Shown piece by piece: positions 1 through 11,315 of a stretch of DNA of 64,000 nucleotides. The stretch is taken from positions 117,300 through 181,299 of the forward strand of contig NW_026089508.1 of NCBI RefSeq assembly GCF_933775445.1, written 5' to 3'. A program made the translations under genes and the position numbers. The notes beneath the pieces were generated by a model, which saw only the letters and a list, made by a program, of their open reading frames with translations, had not been told where the DNA came from and searched no databases. Numbering within the stretch: the stretch's first letter is position 1; each line of letters begins with the position of its first letter. The stretch comes from Argentina anserina. Lineage: Eukaryota > Streptophyta > Magnoliopsida > Rosales > Rosaceae.

Positions 1-3000
1 CTTTCAAACTGAGTTTCTTTACATCGTTTCCGTATCTTTTCTATTCCAATTTTGTATCTTTTCATTTCTCGTTTGAGTATCTTTCTGTAAGGCTTCTGAT
101 GCGAGTTTCTATTGTATTTGAGAGTTTTGCAAGTGTGGGAGTGTGTTTCTTTCAAACTGAGTATCTTTACATCGTTTGCTATCTTTACGATTCCAATTGT
201 GTATGTTTTCATTTCTCGTTTGAGTATCTTTCTGTAAGGCTTCTGATGCGAGTTTCTATTGTATTTGAGAGTTTTGCAAGTGTGGGAGTGTGTTTCTTTC
301 AAACTGAGTATCTTTACATCGTTTGCGTATCTTTACGATTCCAATTGTGTATGTTTTCATTTCTCGTTTGAGTATCTTTCTGTAAGGCTTTCTGATGCGA
401 GTTTCTATTGAATTTGAGAGTTTTGCAAGTGTGGGAGTGTGTTTCTTTCAAACTGAGTATCTTTACATCGTTTGCGTATCTTTACTATTCCAATTGTGTA
501 ACTTTACATCGTTTGCGTATCTTTACTATTCCAATTGTGTATGTTTTCATTTCTCGTTTGAGTATCTTTCTGTAAGGCTTTCTGATGCGAGTTTCTATTG
601 AATTTGAGAGTTTTGCAAGTGTGGGAGTGTGTTTCTTTCAAACTGAGTATCTTTACATCGTTTGCGTATCTTTACTATTCCAATTGTGTATCTTTTCATC
701 GTTTGCGTATCTTTACTATTCCAATTGTGTATGTTTTCATTTCTCGTTTGAGTATCTTTCTGTAAGGCTTTCTGATGCGAGTTTCTATTGAATTTGAGAG
801 TTTTGCAAGTGTCGGACTGTGTTTCTTTCAAACTGAGTTTCTTTACATCGTTTCCGTATATTTTCTATTCCAATTTTGTATCTTTTCATTTCTCGTTTGA
901 GTATCTTTCTGTAAGGCTTCTGATGCGAGTTTCTATTGTATTTGAGAGTTTTGCAAGTGTGGGAGTGTGTTTCTTTCAAACTGAGTATCTTTACATCGTT
1001 TGCTATCTTTACGATTCCAATTGTGTATGTTTTCATTTCTCGTTTGAGTATCTTTCTGTAAGGCTTCTGATGCGAGTTTCTATTGTATTTGAGAGTTTTG
1101 CAAGTGTGGGAGTGTGTTTCTTTCAAACTGAGTATCTTTACATCGTTTGCGTATCTTTACGATTCCAATTGTGTATCTTTTCATTTCTCGTTTGAGTATC
1201 TTTCTGTAAGGCTTTCTGATGCGAGTTTCTATTGAATTTGAGAGTTTTGCAAGTGTGGGAGTGTGTTTCTTTCAAACTGAGTATCTTTACATCGTTTGCT
1301 ATCTTTACGATTCCAATTGTGTATGTTTTCATTTCTCGTTTGAGTATCTTTCTGTAAGGCTTCTGATGCGAGTTTCTATTGTATTTGAGAGTTTTGCAAG
1401 TGTGGGAGTGTGTTTCTTTCAAACTGAGTATCTTTACATCGTTTGCGTATCTTTACTATTCCAATTGTGTATCTTTACATCGTTTGCGTATCTTTACTAT
1501 TCCAATTGTGTATCTTTTCATTTCTCGTTTGAGTATCTTTCTGTAAGGCTTCTGATGCGAGTTTCTATTGTATTTGAGAGTTTTGCAAGTGTGGGAGTGT
1601 GTTTCTTTCAAACTGAGTATCTTTACATCGTTTGCGTATCTTTACGATTCCAATTGTGTATGTTTTCATTTCTCGTTTGAGTATCTTTCTCTAAGGCTTT
1701 CTGATGCGAGTTTCTATTGAATTTGAGAGTTTTGCAAGTGTGGGAGTGTGTTTCTTTCAAACTGAGTATCTTTACATCGTTTGCTATCTTTACGATTCCA
1801 ATTGTGTATGTTTTCATTTCTCGTTTGAGTATCTTTCTGTAAGGCTTCTGATGCGAGTTTCTATTGTATTTGAGAGTTTTGCAAGTGTGGGAGTGTGTTT
1901 CTTTCAAACTGAGTATCTTTACATCGTTTGCGTATCTTTACTATTCCAATTGTGTATCTTTACATCGTTTGCGTATCTTTACTATTCCAATTGTGTATGT
2001 TTTCATTTCTCGTTTGAGTATCTTTCTGTAAGGCTTTCTGATGCGAGTTTCTATTGAATTTGAGAGTTTTGCAAGTGTGGGAGTGTGTTTCTTTCAAACT
2101 GAGTATCTTTACATCGTTTGCGTATCTTTACTATTCCAATTGTGTATCTTTTCATCGTTTGCGTATCTTTACTATTCCAATTGTGTATCTTTTCATTTCT
2201 CGTTTGAGTATCTTTCTGTAAGGCTTTCTGATGCGAGTTTCTATTGAATTTGAGAGTTTTGCAAGTGTGGGAGTGTGTTTCTTTCAAACTGAGTTTCTTT
2301 ACATCGTTTCCGTATCTTTTCTATTCCAATTTTGTATCTTTTCATTTCTCGTTTGAGTATCTTTCTGTAAGGCTTCTGATGCGAGTTTCTATTGTATTTG
2401 AGAGTTTTGCAAGTGTGGGAGTGTGTTTCTTTCAAACTGAGTATCTTTACATCGTTTGCTATCTTTACGATTCCAATTGTGTATGTTTTCATTTCTCGTT
2501 TGAGTATCTTTCTGTAAGGCTTCTGATGCGAGTTTCTATTGTATTTGAGAGTTTTGCAAGTGTGGGAGTGTGTTTCTTTCAAACTGAGTATCTTTACATC
2601 GTTTGCGTATCTTTACGATTCCAATTGTGTATGATTTCATTTCTCGTTTGAGTATCTTTCTGTAAGGCTTTCTGATGCGAGTTTCTATTGAATTTGAGAG
2701 TTTTGCAAGTGTGGGAGTGTGTTTCTTTCAAACTGAGTATCTTTACATCGTTTGCGTATCTTTACTATTCCAATTGTGTAACTTTACATCGTTTGCGTAT
2801 CTTTACTATTCCAATTGTGTATGTTTTCATTTCTCGTTTGAGTATCTTTCTGTAAGGCTTTCTGATGCGAGTTTCTATTGAATTTGAGAGTTTTGCAAGT
2901 GTGGGAGTGTGTTTCTTTCAAACTGAGTATCTTTACATCGTTTGCGTATCTTTACTATTCCAATTGTGTATCTTTTCATCGTTTGCGTATCTTTACTATT

Positions 3001-4061
3001 CCAATTGTGTATCTTTTCATTTCTCGTTTGAGTATCTTTCTGTAAGGCTTTCTGATGCGAGTTTCTATTGAATTTGAGAGTTTTGCAAGTGTCGGACTGT
3101 GTTTCTTTCAAACTGAGTTTCTTTACATCGTTTCCGTATATTTTCTATTCCAATTTTGTATCTTTTCATTTCTCGTTTGAGTATCTTTCTGTAAGGCTTC
3201 TGATGCGAGTTTCTATTGTATTTGAGAGTTTTGCAAGTGTGGGAGTGTGTTTCTTTCAAACTGAGTATCTTTACATCGTTTGCTATCTTTACGATTCCAA
3301 TTGTGTATGTTTTCATTTCTCGTTTGAGTATCTTTCTGTAAGGCTTCTGATGCGAGTTTCTATTGTATTTGAGAGTTTTGCAAGTGTGGGAGTGTGTTTC
3401 TTTCAAACTGAGTATCTTTACATCGTTTGCGTATCTTTACGATTCCAATTGTGTATCTTTTCATTTCTCGTTTGAGTATCTTTCTGTAAGGCTTTCTGAT
3501 GCGAGTTTCTATTGAATTTGAGAGTTTTGCAAGTGTGGGAGTGTGTTTCTTTCAAACTGAGTATCTTTACATCGTTTGCTATCTTTACGATTCCAATTGT
3601 GTATGTTTTCATTTCTCGTTTGAGTATCTTTCTGTAAGGCTTCTGATGCGAGTTTCTATTGTATTTGAGAGTTTTGCAAGTGTGGGAGTGTGTTTCTTTC
3701 AAACTGAGTATCTTTACATCGTTTGCGTATCTTTACTATTCCAATTGTGTATCTTTACATCGTTTGCGTATCTTTACTATTCCAATTGTGTATCTTTTCA
3801 TTTCTCGTTTGAGTATCTTTCTGTAAGGCTTCTGATGCGAGTTTCTATTGTATTTGAGAGTTTTGCAAGTGTGGGAGTGTGTTTCTTTCAAACTGAGTAT
3901 CTTTACATCGTTTGCGTATCTTTACGATTCCAATTGTGTATGTTTTCATTTCTCGTTTGAGTATCTTTCTCTAAGGCTTTCTGATGCGAGTTTCTATTGA
4001 ATTTGAGAGTTTTGCAAGTGTGGGAGTGTGTTTCTTTCAAACTGAGTATCTTTACATCGTT
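1..4061. repeat. 2,280-bp tandem duplication (copies from 1 and 2281)
   Basis: Positions 1-1781 and 2281-4061 match almost base for base. Reading them side by side I found two differences: ATGTTTTC versus ATGATTTC near 2634, and ATGTTTTC versus ATCTTTTC near 3013. Private variants are shared, including GTCGGACTGTG near 812 and 3092, and CTCTAAGG near 1691 and 3971. The copies diverge at about 1782/4062, where GCTATC meets GCGTATC. The first copy may extend left of the window. Confidence 0.92.
584..773. repeat. Representative 190-bp unit with 41-bp internal duplication
   Basis: The segment running from ATCTTTACATCG through TTTGCGTATC and TTTACTATTCC to CAATTGTGT is present twice in tandem, which adds 41 bp to a 149-bp unit. 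In this copy the second segment begins ATCTTTTCATCG. Register spacing confirms the length: the same start recurs at 395, 585 and 775. This class makes up a large minority of units across the window. Confidence 0.93.
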
Positions 4062-6291
4062 TGCGTATCTTTACGATTCCAATTGTGTATCTTTTCATTT
4101 CTCGTTTGAGTATCTTTCTGTAAGGCTTTCTGATGCGAGTTTCTATTGAATTTGAGAGTTTTGCAAGTGTGGGAGTGTGTTTCTTTCAAACTGAGTATCT
4201 TTACATCGTTTGCGTATCTTTACTATTCCAATTGTGTAACTTTACATCGTTTGCGTATCTTTACTATTCCAATTGTGTATGTCTTCATTTCTCGTTTGAG
4301 TATCTTTCTGTAAGGCTTTCTGATGCGAGTTTCTATTGAATTTGAGAGTTTTGCAAGTGTGGGAGTGTGTTTCTTTCAAACTGAGTATCTTTACATCGTT
4401 TGCGTATCTTTACGATTCCAATTGTGTATCTTTTCATTTCTCGTTTGAGTATCTTTCTGTAAGGCTTTCTGATACGAGTTTCTATTGAATTTGAGAGTTT
4501 TGCAAGTGTGGGAGTGTGTTTCTTTCAAACTGAGTATCTTTACATCGTTTGCGTATCTTTACTATTCCAATTGTGTATCTTTTCATTTCTCGTTTGAGTA
4601 TCTTTCTGTAAGGCTTCTGATGCGAGTTTCTATTGTATTTGAGAGTTTTGCGAGTGTGGGAGTGTGTTTCTTTCAAATTGAGTATCTTTACATCGTTTGC
4701 GTATCTTTACGATTCCAATTGTGTATCTTTTCATTTCTCGTTTGAGTATCTTTCTGTAAGGCTTCTGATGCGAGTTTCTATTGTATTTGAGAGTTTTGCA
4801 AGTGTGGGAGTGTGTTTCTTTCAAACTGAGTATCTTTACATCGTTTGCGTATCTTTACTATTCCAATTGTGTATCTTTACATCGTTTGCGTATCTTTACT
4901 ATTCCAATTGTGTATCTTTTCATTTCTCGTTTGGGTATCTTTCTGTAAGGCTTCTGATGCGAGTTTCTATTGTATTTGAGAGTTTTGCAAGTGTGGGAGT
5001 GTGTTTCTTTCAAACTGAGTATCTTTACATCGTTTGCGTATATTTACTATTCCAATTGTGTATATTTACATCGTTTGCGTATCTTTACTATTCCAATTGT
5101 GTATGTTTTCATTTCTCGTTTGAGTATCTTTCTGTAAGGCTTTCTGATGCGAGTTTCTATTGAATTTGAGAGTTTTGCAAGTGTGGGAGTGTGTTTCTTT
5201 CAAACTGAGTATCTTTACATCGTTTCCGTATCTTTACTATTCCAATTGTGTATCTTTACATCGTTTGCGTATCTTTACTATTCCAATTGTGTATCTTTTC
5301 ATTTCTCGTTTGAGTATCTTTCTGTAAGGCTTTTGATGCGAGTTTCTATTGTATTTGAGAGTTTGCAAGTGTGGGAGTGTGTTTCTTTCAAACTGAGTAT
5401 CTTTACATCGTTTGCGTATCTTTACGATTCCAATTGTGTATCTTTTCATTTCTCGTTTGAGTATCTTTCTGTAAGGCTTTCTGATGCGAGTTTCTATTGA
5501 ATTTGAGAGTTTTGCAAGTGTGGGAGTGTGTTTCTTTCAAACTGAGTATCTTTACATCGTTTGCGTAACTTTACTATTCTAATTATGTATCTTTACATCG
5601 TTTGCGTATCTTTACTATTCCAATTGTGTATCTTTTCATTTCTCGTTTGAGTATCTTTCTGTAAGGCTTTCAGATGCGAGTTTCTCTTGAATTTGAGAGT
5701 TTTGCAAGTGTGGGAGTGTGTTTCTTTCAAACTGAGTATCTTTACATCGTTTGCGTATCTTTACTATTCAAACTGAGTATCTTTACATCGTTTGCGTATC
5801 TTTACTATTGCAATTGTGTATCTTTTCATTTCTCGTTTGAGTATCTTTCTGTAAGGCTTCTGATGCGAGTTTCTATTGTATTTGAGAGTTTGCAAGTGTG
5901 GGAGTGTGTTTCTTTCAAACTGAGTATCTTTACATCGTTTGCGTATCTTTACTATTCAAACTGAGTATCTTTACATCGTTTGCGTATCTTTACTATTGCA
6001 ATTGTGTATGTTTTCATTTCTCGTTTGAGTATCTTTCTGTAAGGCTTTCTGATGCGAGTTTCTATTGAATTTGAGAGTTTTGCAAGTGTGGGAGTGTGTT
6101 TCTTTCAAACTGAGTTTCTTTACATCGTTTGCGTATCTTTACGATTCCAATTGTGTATCTTTTCATTTCTCGTTTGAGTATCTTTCTGTAAGGCTTTCTG
6201 ATGCGAGTTTCTATTGAATTTGAGAGTTTTGCAAGTGTGGGAGTGTGTTTCTTTCAAACTGAGTATCTTTACATCGTTTGCGTATCTTTAC
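2190..6291. repeat. 5,024-bp-offset duplication, copy 1
   Basis: This segment recurs at 7214-11315. Rare variants keep the same order in both copies: GTAACTTTACATC, ATGTCTTCATTTC (4278 and 9302), TGATACGAG (4471 and 9495), TTGCGAGTG (4649 and 9673), CAAATTGAG (4676 and 9700), CGTTTGGGTATC (4930 and 9954) and TATATTTACTATTCC (5039 and 10063). Differences noticed are near 2634, 5687 and 6114 in this copy and 7639 in the other. Identity therefore appears above 99%, although I did not align every base. Confidence 0.9.
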
Positions 6292-7332
6292 TATTGCAAT
6301 TGTGTATGTTTTCATTTCTCGTTTGAGTATCTTTCTGTAAGGCTTTCTGATGCGAGTTTCTATTGAATTTGAGAGTTTTGCAAGTGTGGGAGTGTGTTTC
6401 TTTCAAACTGAGTATCTTTACATCGTTTCCGTATCTTTACTATTCCAATTGTGTATCTTTACATCGTTTGCGTATCTTTACTATTCCAATTGTGTATCTT
6501 TTCATTTCTCGTTTGAGTATCTTTCTGTAAGGCTTTTGATGCGAGTTTCTATTGTATTTGAGAGTTTGCAAGTGTGGGAGTGTGTTTCTTTCAAACTGAG
6601 TATCTTTACATCGTTTGCGTATCTTTACGATTCCAATTGTGTATCTTTTCATTTCTCGTTTGAGTATCTTTCTGTAAGGCTTTCTGATGCGAGTTTCTAT
6701 TGAATTTGAGAGTTTTGCAAGTGTGGGAGTGTGTTTCTTTCAAACTGAGTATCTTTACATCGTTTGCGTAACTTTACTATTCTAATTATGTATCTTTACA
6801 TCGTTTGCGTATCTTTACTATTCCAATTGTGTATCTTTTCATTTCTCGTTTGAGTATCTTTCTGTAAGGCTTTCAGATGCGAGTTTCTATTGAATTTGAG
6901 AGTTTTGCAAGTGTGGGAGTGTGTTTCTTTCAAACTGAGTATCTTTACATCGTTTGCGTATCTTTACTATTCAAACTGAGTATCTTTACATCGTTTGCGT
7001 ATCTTTACTATTGCAATTGTGTATCTTTTCATTTCTCGTTTGAGTATCTTTCTGTAAGGCTTCTGATGCGAGTTTCTATTGTATTTGAGAGTTTGCAAGT
7101 GTGGGAGTGTGTTTCTTTCAAACTGAGTATCTTTACATCGTTTGCGTATCTTTACTATTCAAACTGAGTATCTTTACATCGTTTGCGTATCTTTACTATT
7201 GCAATTGTGTATGTTTTCATTTCTCGTTTGAGTATCTTTCTGTAAGGCTTTCTGATGCGAGTTTCTATTGAATTTGAGAGTTTTGCAAGTGTGGGAGTGT
7301 GTTTCTTTCAAACTGAGTTTCTTTACATCGTT
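5097..7332. repeat. 1,203-bp tandem duplication (5097-6129 and 6300-7332)
   Basis: Seven monomers are repeated at an exact 1,203-bp offset (registers 5147/6350, 5237/6440, 5674/6877). Shared rare variants include TAACTTTACTATTCTAATTA (near 5567 and 6770), GGCTTTTGATGCG (near 5331 and 6534) and TTTCAGATGCG (near 5668 and 6871). The second copy lies outside the 5,024-bp pair, so this duplication is nested in a larger one. Confidence 0.88.
5673..5861. repeat. Representative 189-bp unit with CAAACTGAG junction
   Basis: Also 41 bp longer than the basic unit, but the duplicated segments join through TATTCAAACTGAGTATC rather than TATTCCAATTGTGTATC, and the second copy usually ends TATTGCAATTG. The duplicated segment thus begins at CAAACTGAG, normally found only after GTTTCTTT. 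The length matches the commoner duplication but the breakpoint differs. Other examples include 13437, 14640-14790, 27680-27830 and 41107-41295. Confidence 0.9.
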
Positions 7333-10300
7333 TCCGTATCTTTTCTATTCCAATTTTGTATCTTTTCATTTCTCGTTTGAGTATCTTTCTGTAAGGCTTC
7401 TGATGCGAGTTTCTATTGTATTTGAGAGTTTTGCAAGTGTGGGAGTGTGTTTCTTTCAAACTGAGTATCTTTACATCGTTTGCTATCTTTACGATTCCAA
7501 TTGTGTATGTTTTCATTTCTCGTTTGAGTATCTTTCTGTAAGGCTTCTGATGCGAGTTTCTATTGTATTTGAGAGTTTTGCAAGTGTGGGAGTGTGTTTC
7601 TTTCAAACTGAGTATCTTTACATCGTTTGCGTATCTTTATGATTCCAATTGTGTATGTTTTCATTTCTCGTTTGAGTATCTTTCTGTAAGGCTTTCTGAT
7701 GCGAGTTTCTATTGAATTTGAGAGTTTTGCAAGTGTGGGAGTGTGTTTCTTTCAAACTGAGTATCTTTACATCGTTTGCGTATCTTTACTATTCCAATTG
7801 TGTAACTTTACATCGTTTGCGTATCTTTACTATTCCAATTGTGTATGTTTTCATTTCTCGTTTGAGTATCTTTCTGTAAGGCTTTCTGATGCGAGTTTCT
7901 ATTGAATTTGAGAGTTTTGCAAGTGTGGGAGTGTGTTTCTTTCAAACTGAGTATCTTTACATCGTTTGCGTATCTTTACTATTCCAATTGTGTATCTTTT
8001 CATCGTTTGCGTATCTTTACTATTCCAATTGTGTATCTTTTCATTTCTCGTTTGAGTATCTTTCTGTAAGGCTTTCTGATGCGAGTTTCTATTGAATTTG
8101 AGAGTTTTGCAAGTGTCGGACTGTGTTTCTTTCAAACTGAGTTTCTTTACATCGTTTCCGTATATTTTCTATTCCAATTTTGTATCTTTTCATTTCTCGT
8201 TTGAGTATCTTTCTGTAAGGCTTCTGATGCGAGTTTCTATTGTATTTGAGAGTTTTGCAAGTGTGGGAGTGTGTTTCTTTCAAACTGAGTATCTTTACAT
8301 CGTTTGCTATCTTTACGATTCCAATTGTGTATGTTTTCATTTCTCGTTTGAGTATCTTTCTGTAAGGCTTCTGATGCGAGTTTCTATTGTATTTGAGAGT
8401 TTTGCAAGTGTGGGAGTGTGTTTCTTTCAAACTGAGTATCTTTACATCGTTTGCGTATCTTTACGATTCCAATTGTGTATCTTTTCATTTCTCGTTTGAG
8501 TATCTTTCTGTAAGGCTTTCTGATGCGAGTTTCTATTGAATTTGAGAGTTTTGCAAGTGTGGGAGTGTGTTTCTTTCAAACTGAGTATCTTTACATCGTT
8601 TGCTATCTTTACGATTCCAATTGTGTATGTTTTCATTTCTCGTTTGAGTATCTTTCTGTAAGGCTTCTGATGCGAGTTTCTATTGTATTTGAGAGTTTTG
8701 CAAGTGTGGGAGTGTGTTTCTTTCAAACTGAGTATCTTTACATCGTTTGCGTATCTTTACTATTCCAATTGTGTATCTTTACATCGTTTGCGTATCTTTA
8801 CTATTCCAATTGTGTATCTTTTCATTTCTCGTTTGAGTATCTTTCTGTAAGGCTTCTGATGCGAGTTTCTATTGTATTTGAGAGTTTTGCAAGTGTGGGA
8901 GTGTGTTTCTTTCAAACTGAGTATCTTTACATCGTTTGCGTATCTTTACGATTCCAATTGTGTATGTTTTCATTTCTCGTTTGAGTATCTTTCTCTAAGG
9001 CTTTCTGATGCGAGTTTCTATTGAATTTGAGAGTTTTGCAAGTGTGGGAGTGTGTTTCTTTCAAACTGAGTATCTTTACATCGTTTGCGTATCTTTACGA
9101 TTCCAATTGTGTATCTTTTCATTTCTCGTTTGAGTATCTTTCTGTAAGGCTTTCTGATGCGAGTTTCTATTGAATTTGAGAGTTTTGCAAGTGTGGGAGT
9201 GTGTTTCTTTCAAACTGAGTATCTTTACATCGTTTGCGTATCTTTACTATTCCAATTGTGTAACTTTACATCGTTTGCGTATCTTTACTATTCCAATTGT
9301 GTATGTCTTCATTTCTCGTTTGAGTATCTTTCTGTAAGGCTTTCTGATGCGAGTTTCTATTGAATTTGAGAGTTTTGCAAGTGTGGGAGTGTGTTTCTTT
9401 CAAACTGAGTATCTTTACATCGTTTGCGTATCTTTACGATTCCAATTGTGTATCTTTTCATTTCTCGTTTGAGTATCTTTCTGTAAGGCTTTCTGATACG
9501 AGTTTCTATTGAATTTGAGAGTTTTGCAAGTGTGGGAGTGTGTTTCTTTCAAACTGAGTATCTTTACATCGTTTGCGTATCTTTACTATTCCAATTGTGT
9601 ATCTTTTCATTTCTCGTTTGAGTATCTTTCTGTAAGGCTTCTGATGCGAGTTTCTATTGTATTTGAGAGTTTTGCGAGTGTGGGAGTGTGTTTCTTTCAA
9701 ATTGAGTATCTTTACATCGTTTGCGTATCTTTACGATTCCAATTGTGTATCTTTTCATTTCTCGTTTGAGTATCTTTCTGTAAGGCTTCTGATGCGAGTT
9801 TCTATTGTATTTGAGAGTTTTGCAAGTGTGGGAGTGTGTTTCTTTCAAACTGAGTATCTTTACATCGTTTGCGTATCTTTACTATTCCAATTGTGTATCT
9901 TTACATCGTTTGCGTATCTTTACTATTCCAATTGTGTATCTTTTCATTTCTCGTTTGGGTATCTTTCTGTAAGGCTTCTGATGCGAGTTTCTATTGTATT
10001 TGAGAGTTTTGCAAGTGTGGGAGTGTGTTTCTTTCAAACTGAGTATCTTTACATCGTTTGCGTATATTTACTATTCCAATTGTGTATATTTACATCGTTT
10101 GCGTATCTTTACTATTCCAATTGTGTATGTTTTCATTTCTCGTTTGAGTATCTTTCTGTAAGGCTTTCTGATGCGAGTTTCTATTGAATTTGAGAGTTTT
10201 GCAAGTGTGGGAGTGTGTTTCTTTCAAACTGAGTATCTTTACATCGTTTCCGTATCTTTACTATTCCAATTGTGTATCTTTACATCGTTTGCGTATCTTT

Positions 10301-11315
10301 ACTATTCCAATTGTGTATCTTTTCATTTCTCGTTTGAGTATCTTTCTGTAAGGCTTTTGATGCGAGTTTCTATTGTATTTGAGAGTTTGCAAGTGTGGGA
10401 GTGTGTTTCTTTCAAACTGAGTATCTTTACATCGTTTGCGTATCTTTACGATTCCAATTGTGTATCTTTTCATTTCTCGTTTGAGTATCTTTCTGTAAGG
10501 CTTTCTGATGCGAGTTTCTATTGAATTTGAGAGTTTTGCAAGTGTGGGAGTGTGTTTCTTTCAAACTGAGTATCTTTACATCGTTTGCGTAACTTTACTA
10601 TTCTAATTATGTATCTTTACATCGTTTGCGTATCTTTACTATTCCAATTGTGTATCTTTTCATTTCTCGTTTGAGTATCTTTCTGTAAGGCTTTCAGATG
10701 CGAGTTTCTATTGAATTTGAGAGTTTTGCAAGTGTGGGAGTGTGTTTCTTTCAAACTGAGTATCTTTACATCGTTTGCGTATCTTTACTATTCAAACTGA
10801 GTATCTTTACATCGTTTGCGTATCTTTACTATTGCAATTGTGTATCTTTTCATTTCTCGTTTGAGTATCTTTCTGTAAGGCTTCTGATGCGAGTTTCTAT
10901 TGTATTTGAGAGTTTGCAAGTGTGGGAGTGTGTTTCTTTCAAACTGAGTATCTTTACATCGTTTGCGTATCTTTACTATTCAAACTGAGTATCTTTACAT
11001 CGTTTGCGTATCTTTACTATTGCAATTGTGTATGTTTTCATTTCTCGTTTGAGTATCTTTCTGTAAGGCTTTCTGATGCGAGTTTCTATTGAATTTGAGA
11101 GTTTTGCAAGTGTGGGAGTGTGTTTCTTTCAAACTGAGTATCTTTACATCGTTTGCGTATCTTTACGATTCCAATTGTGTATCTTTTCATTTCTCGTTTG
11201 AGTATCTTTCTGTAAGGCTTTCTGATGCGAGTTTCTATTGAATTTGAGAGTTTTGCAAGTGTGGGAGTGTGTTTCTTTCAAACTGAGTATCTTTACATCG
11301 TTTGCGTATCTTTAC
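7214..11315. repeat. 5,024-bp-offset duplication, copy 2
   Basis: Second copy of 2190-6291, with the same series of rare variants. It starts just after a TATTGCAATTGTGTATG junction not present upstream of copy 1, and ends where copy 1 has CTATTGCAATTG but this copy has CGATTCC. One private change is TTTATGATTCC near 7639, where the other copy has TTTACGATTCC. Confidence 0.9.

Noticed and set aside
99..2057. Families of 68-176-codon frames on both strands starting MRVSI, MNLRV or MKETH
   Set aside because: These are translations of the tandem repeat. The two strands give equally long frames, starts often need TTG, and frames end wherever a 1-bp monomer indel shifts phase. There is no promoter or codon-level conservation.
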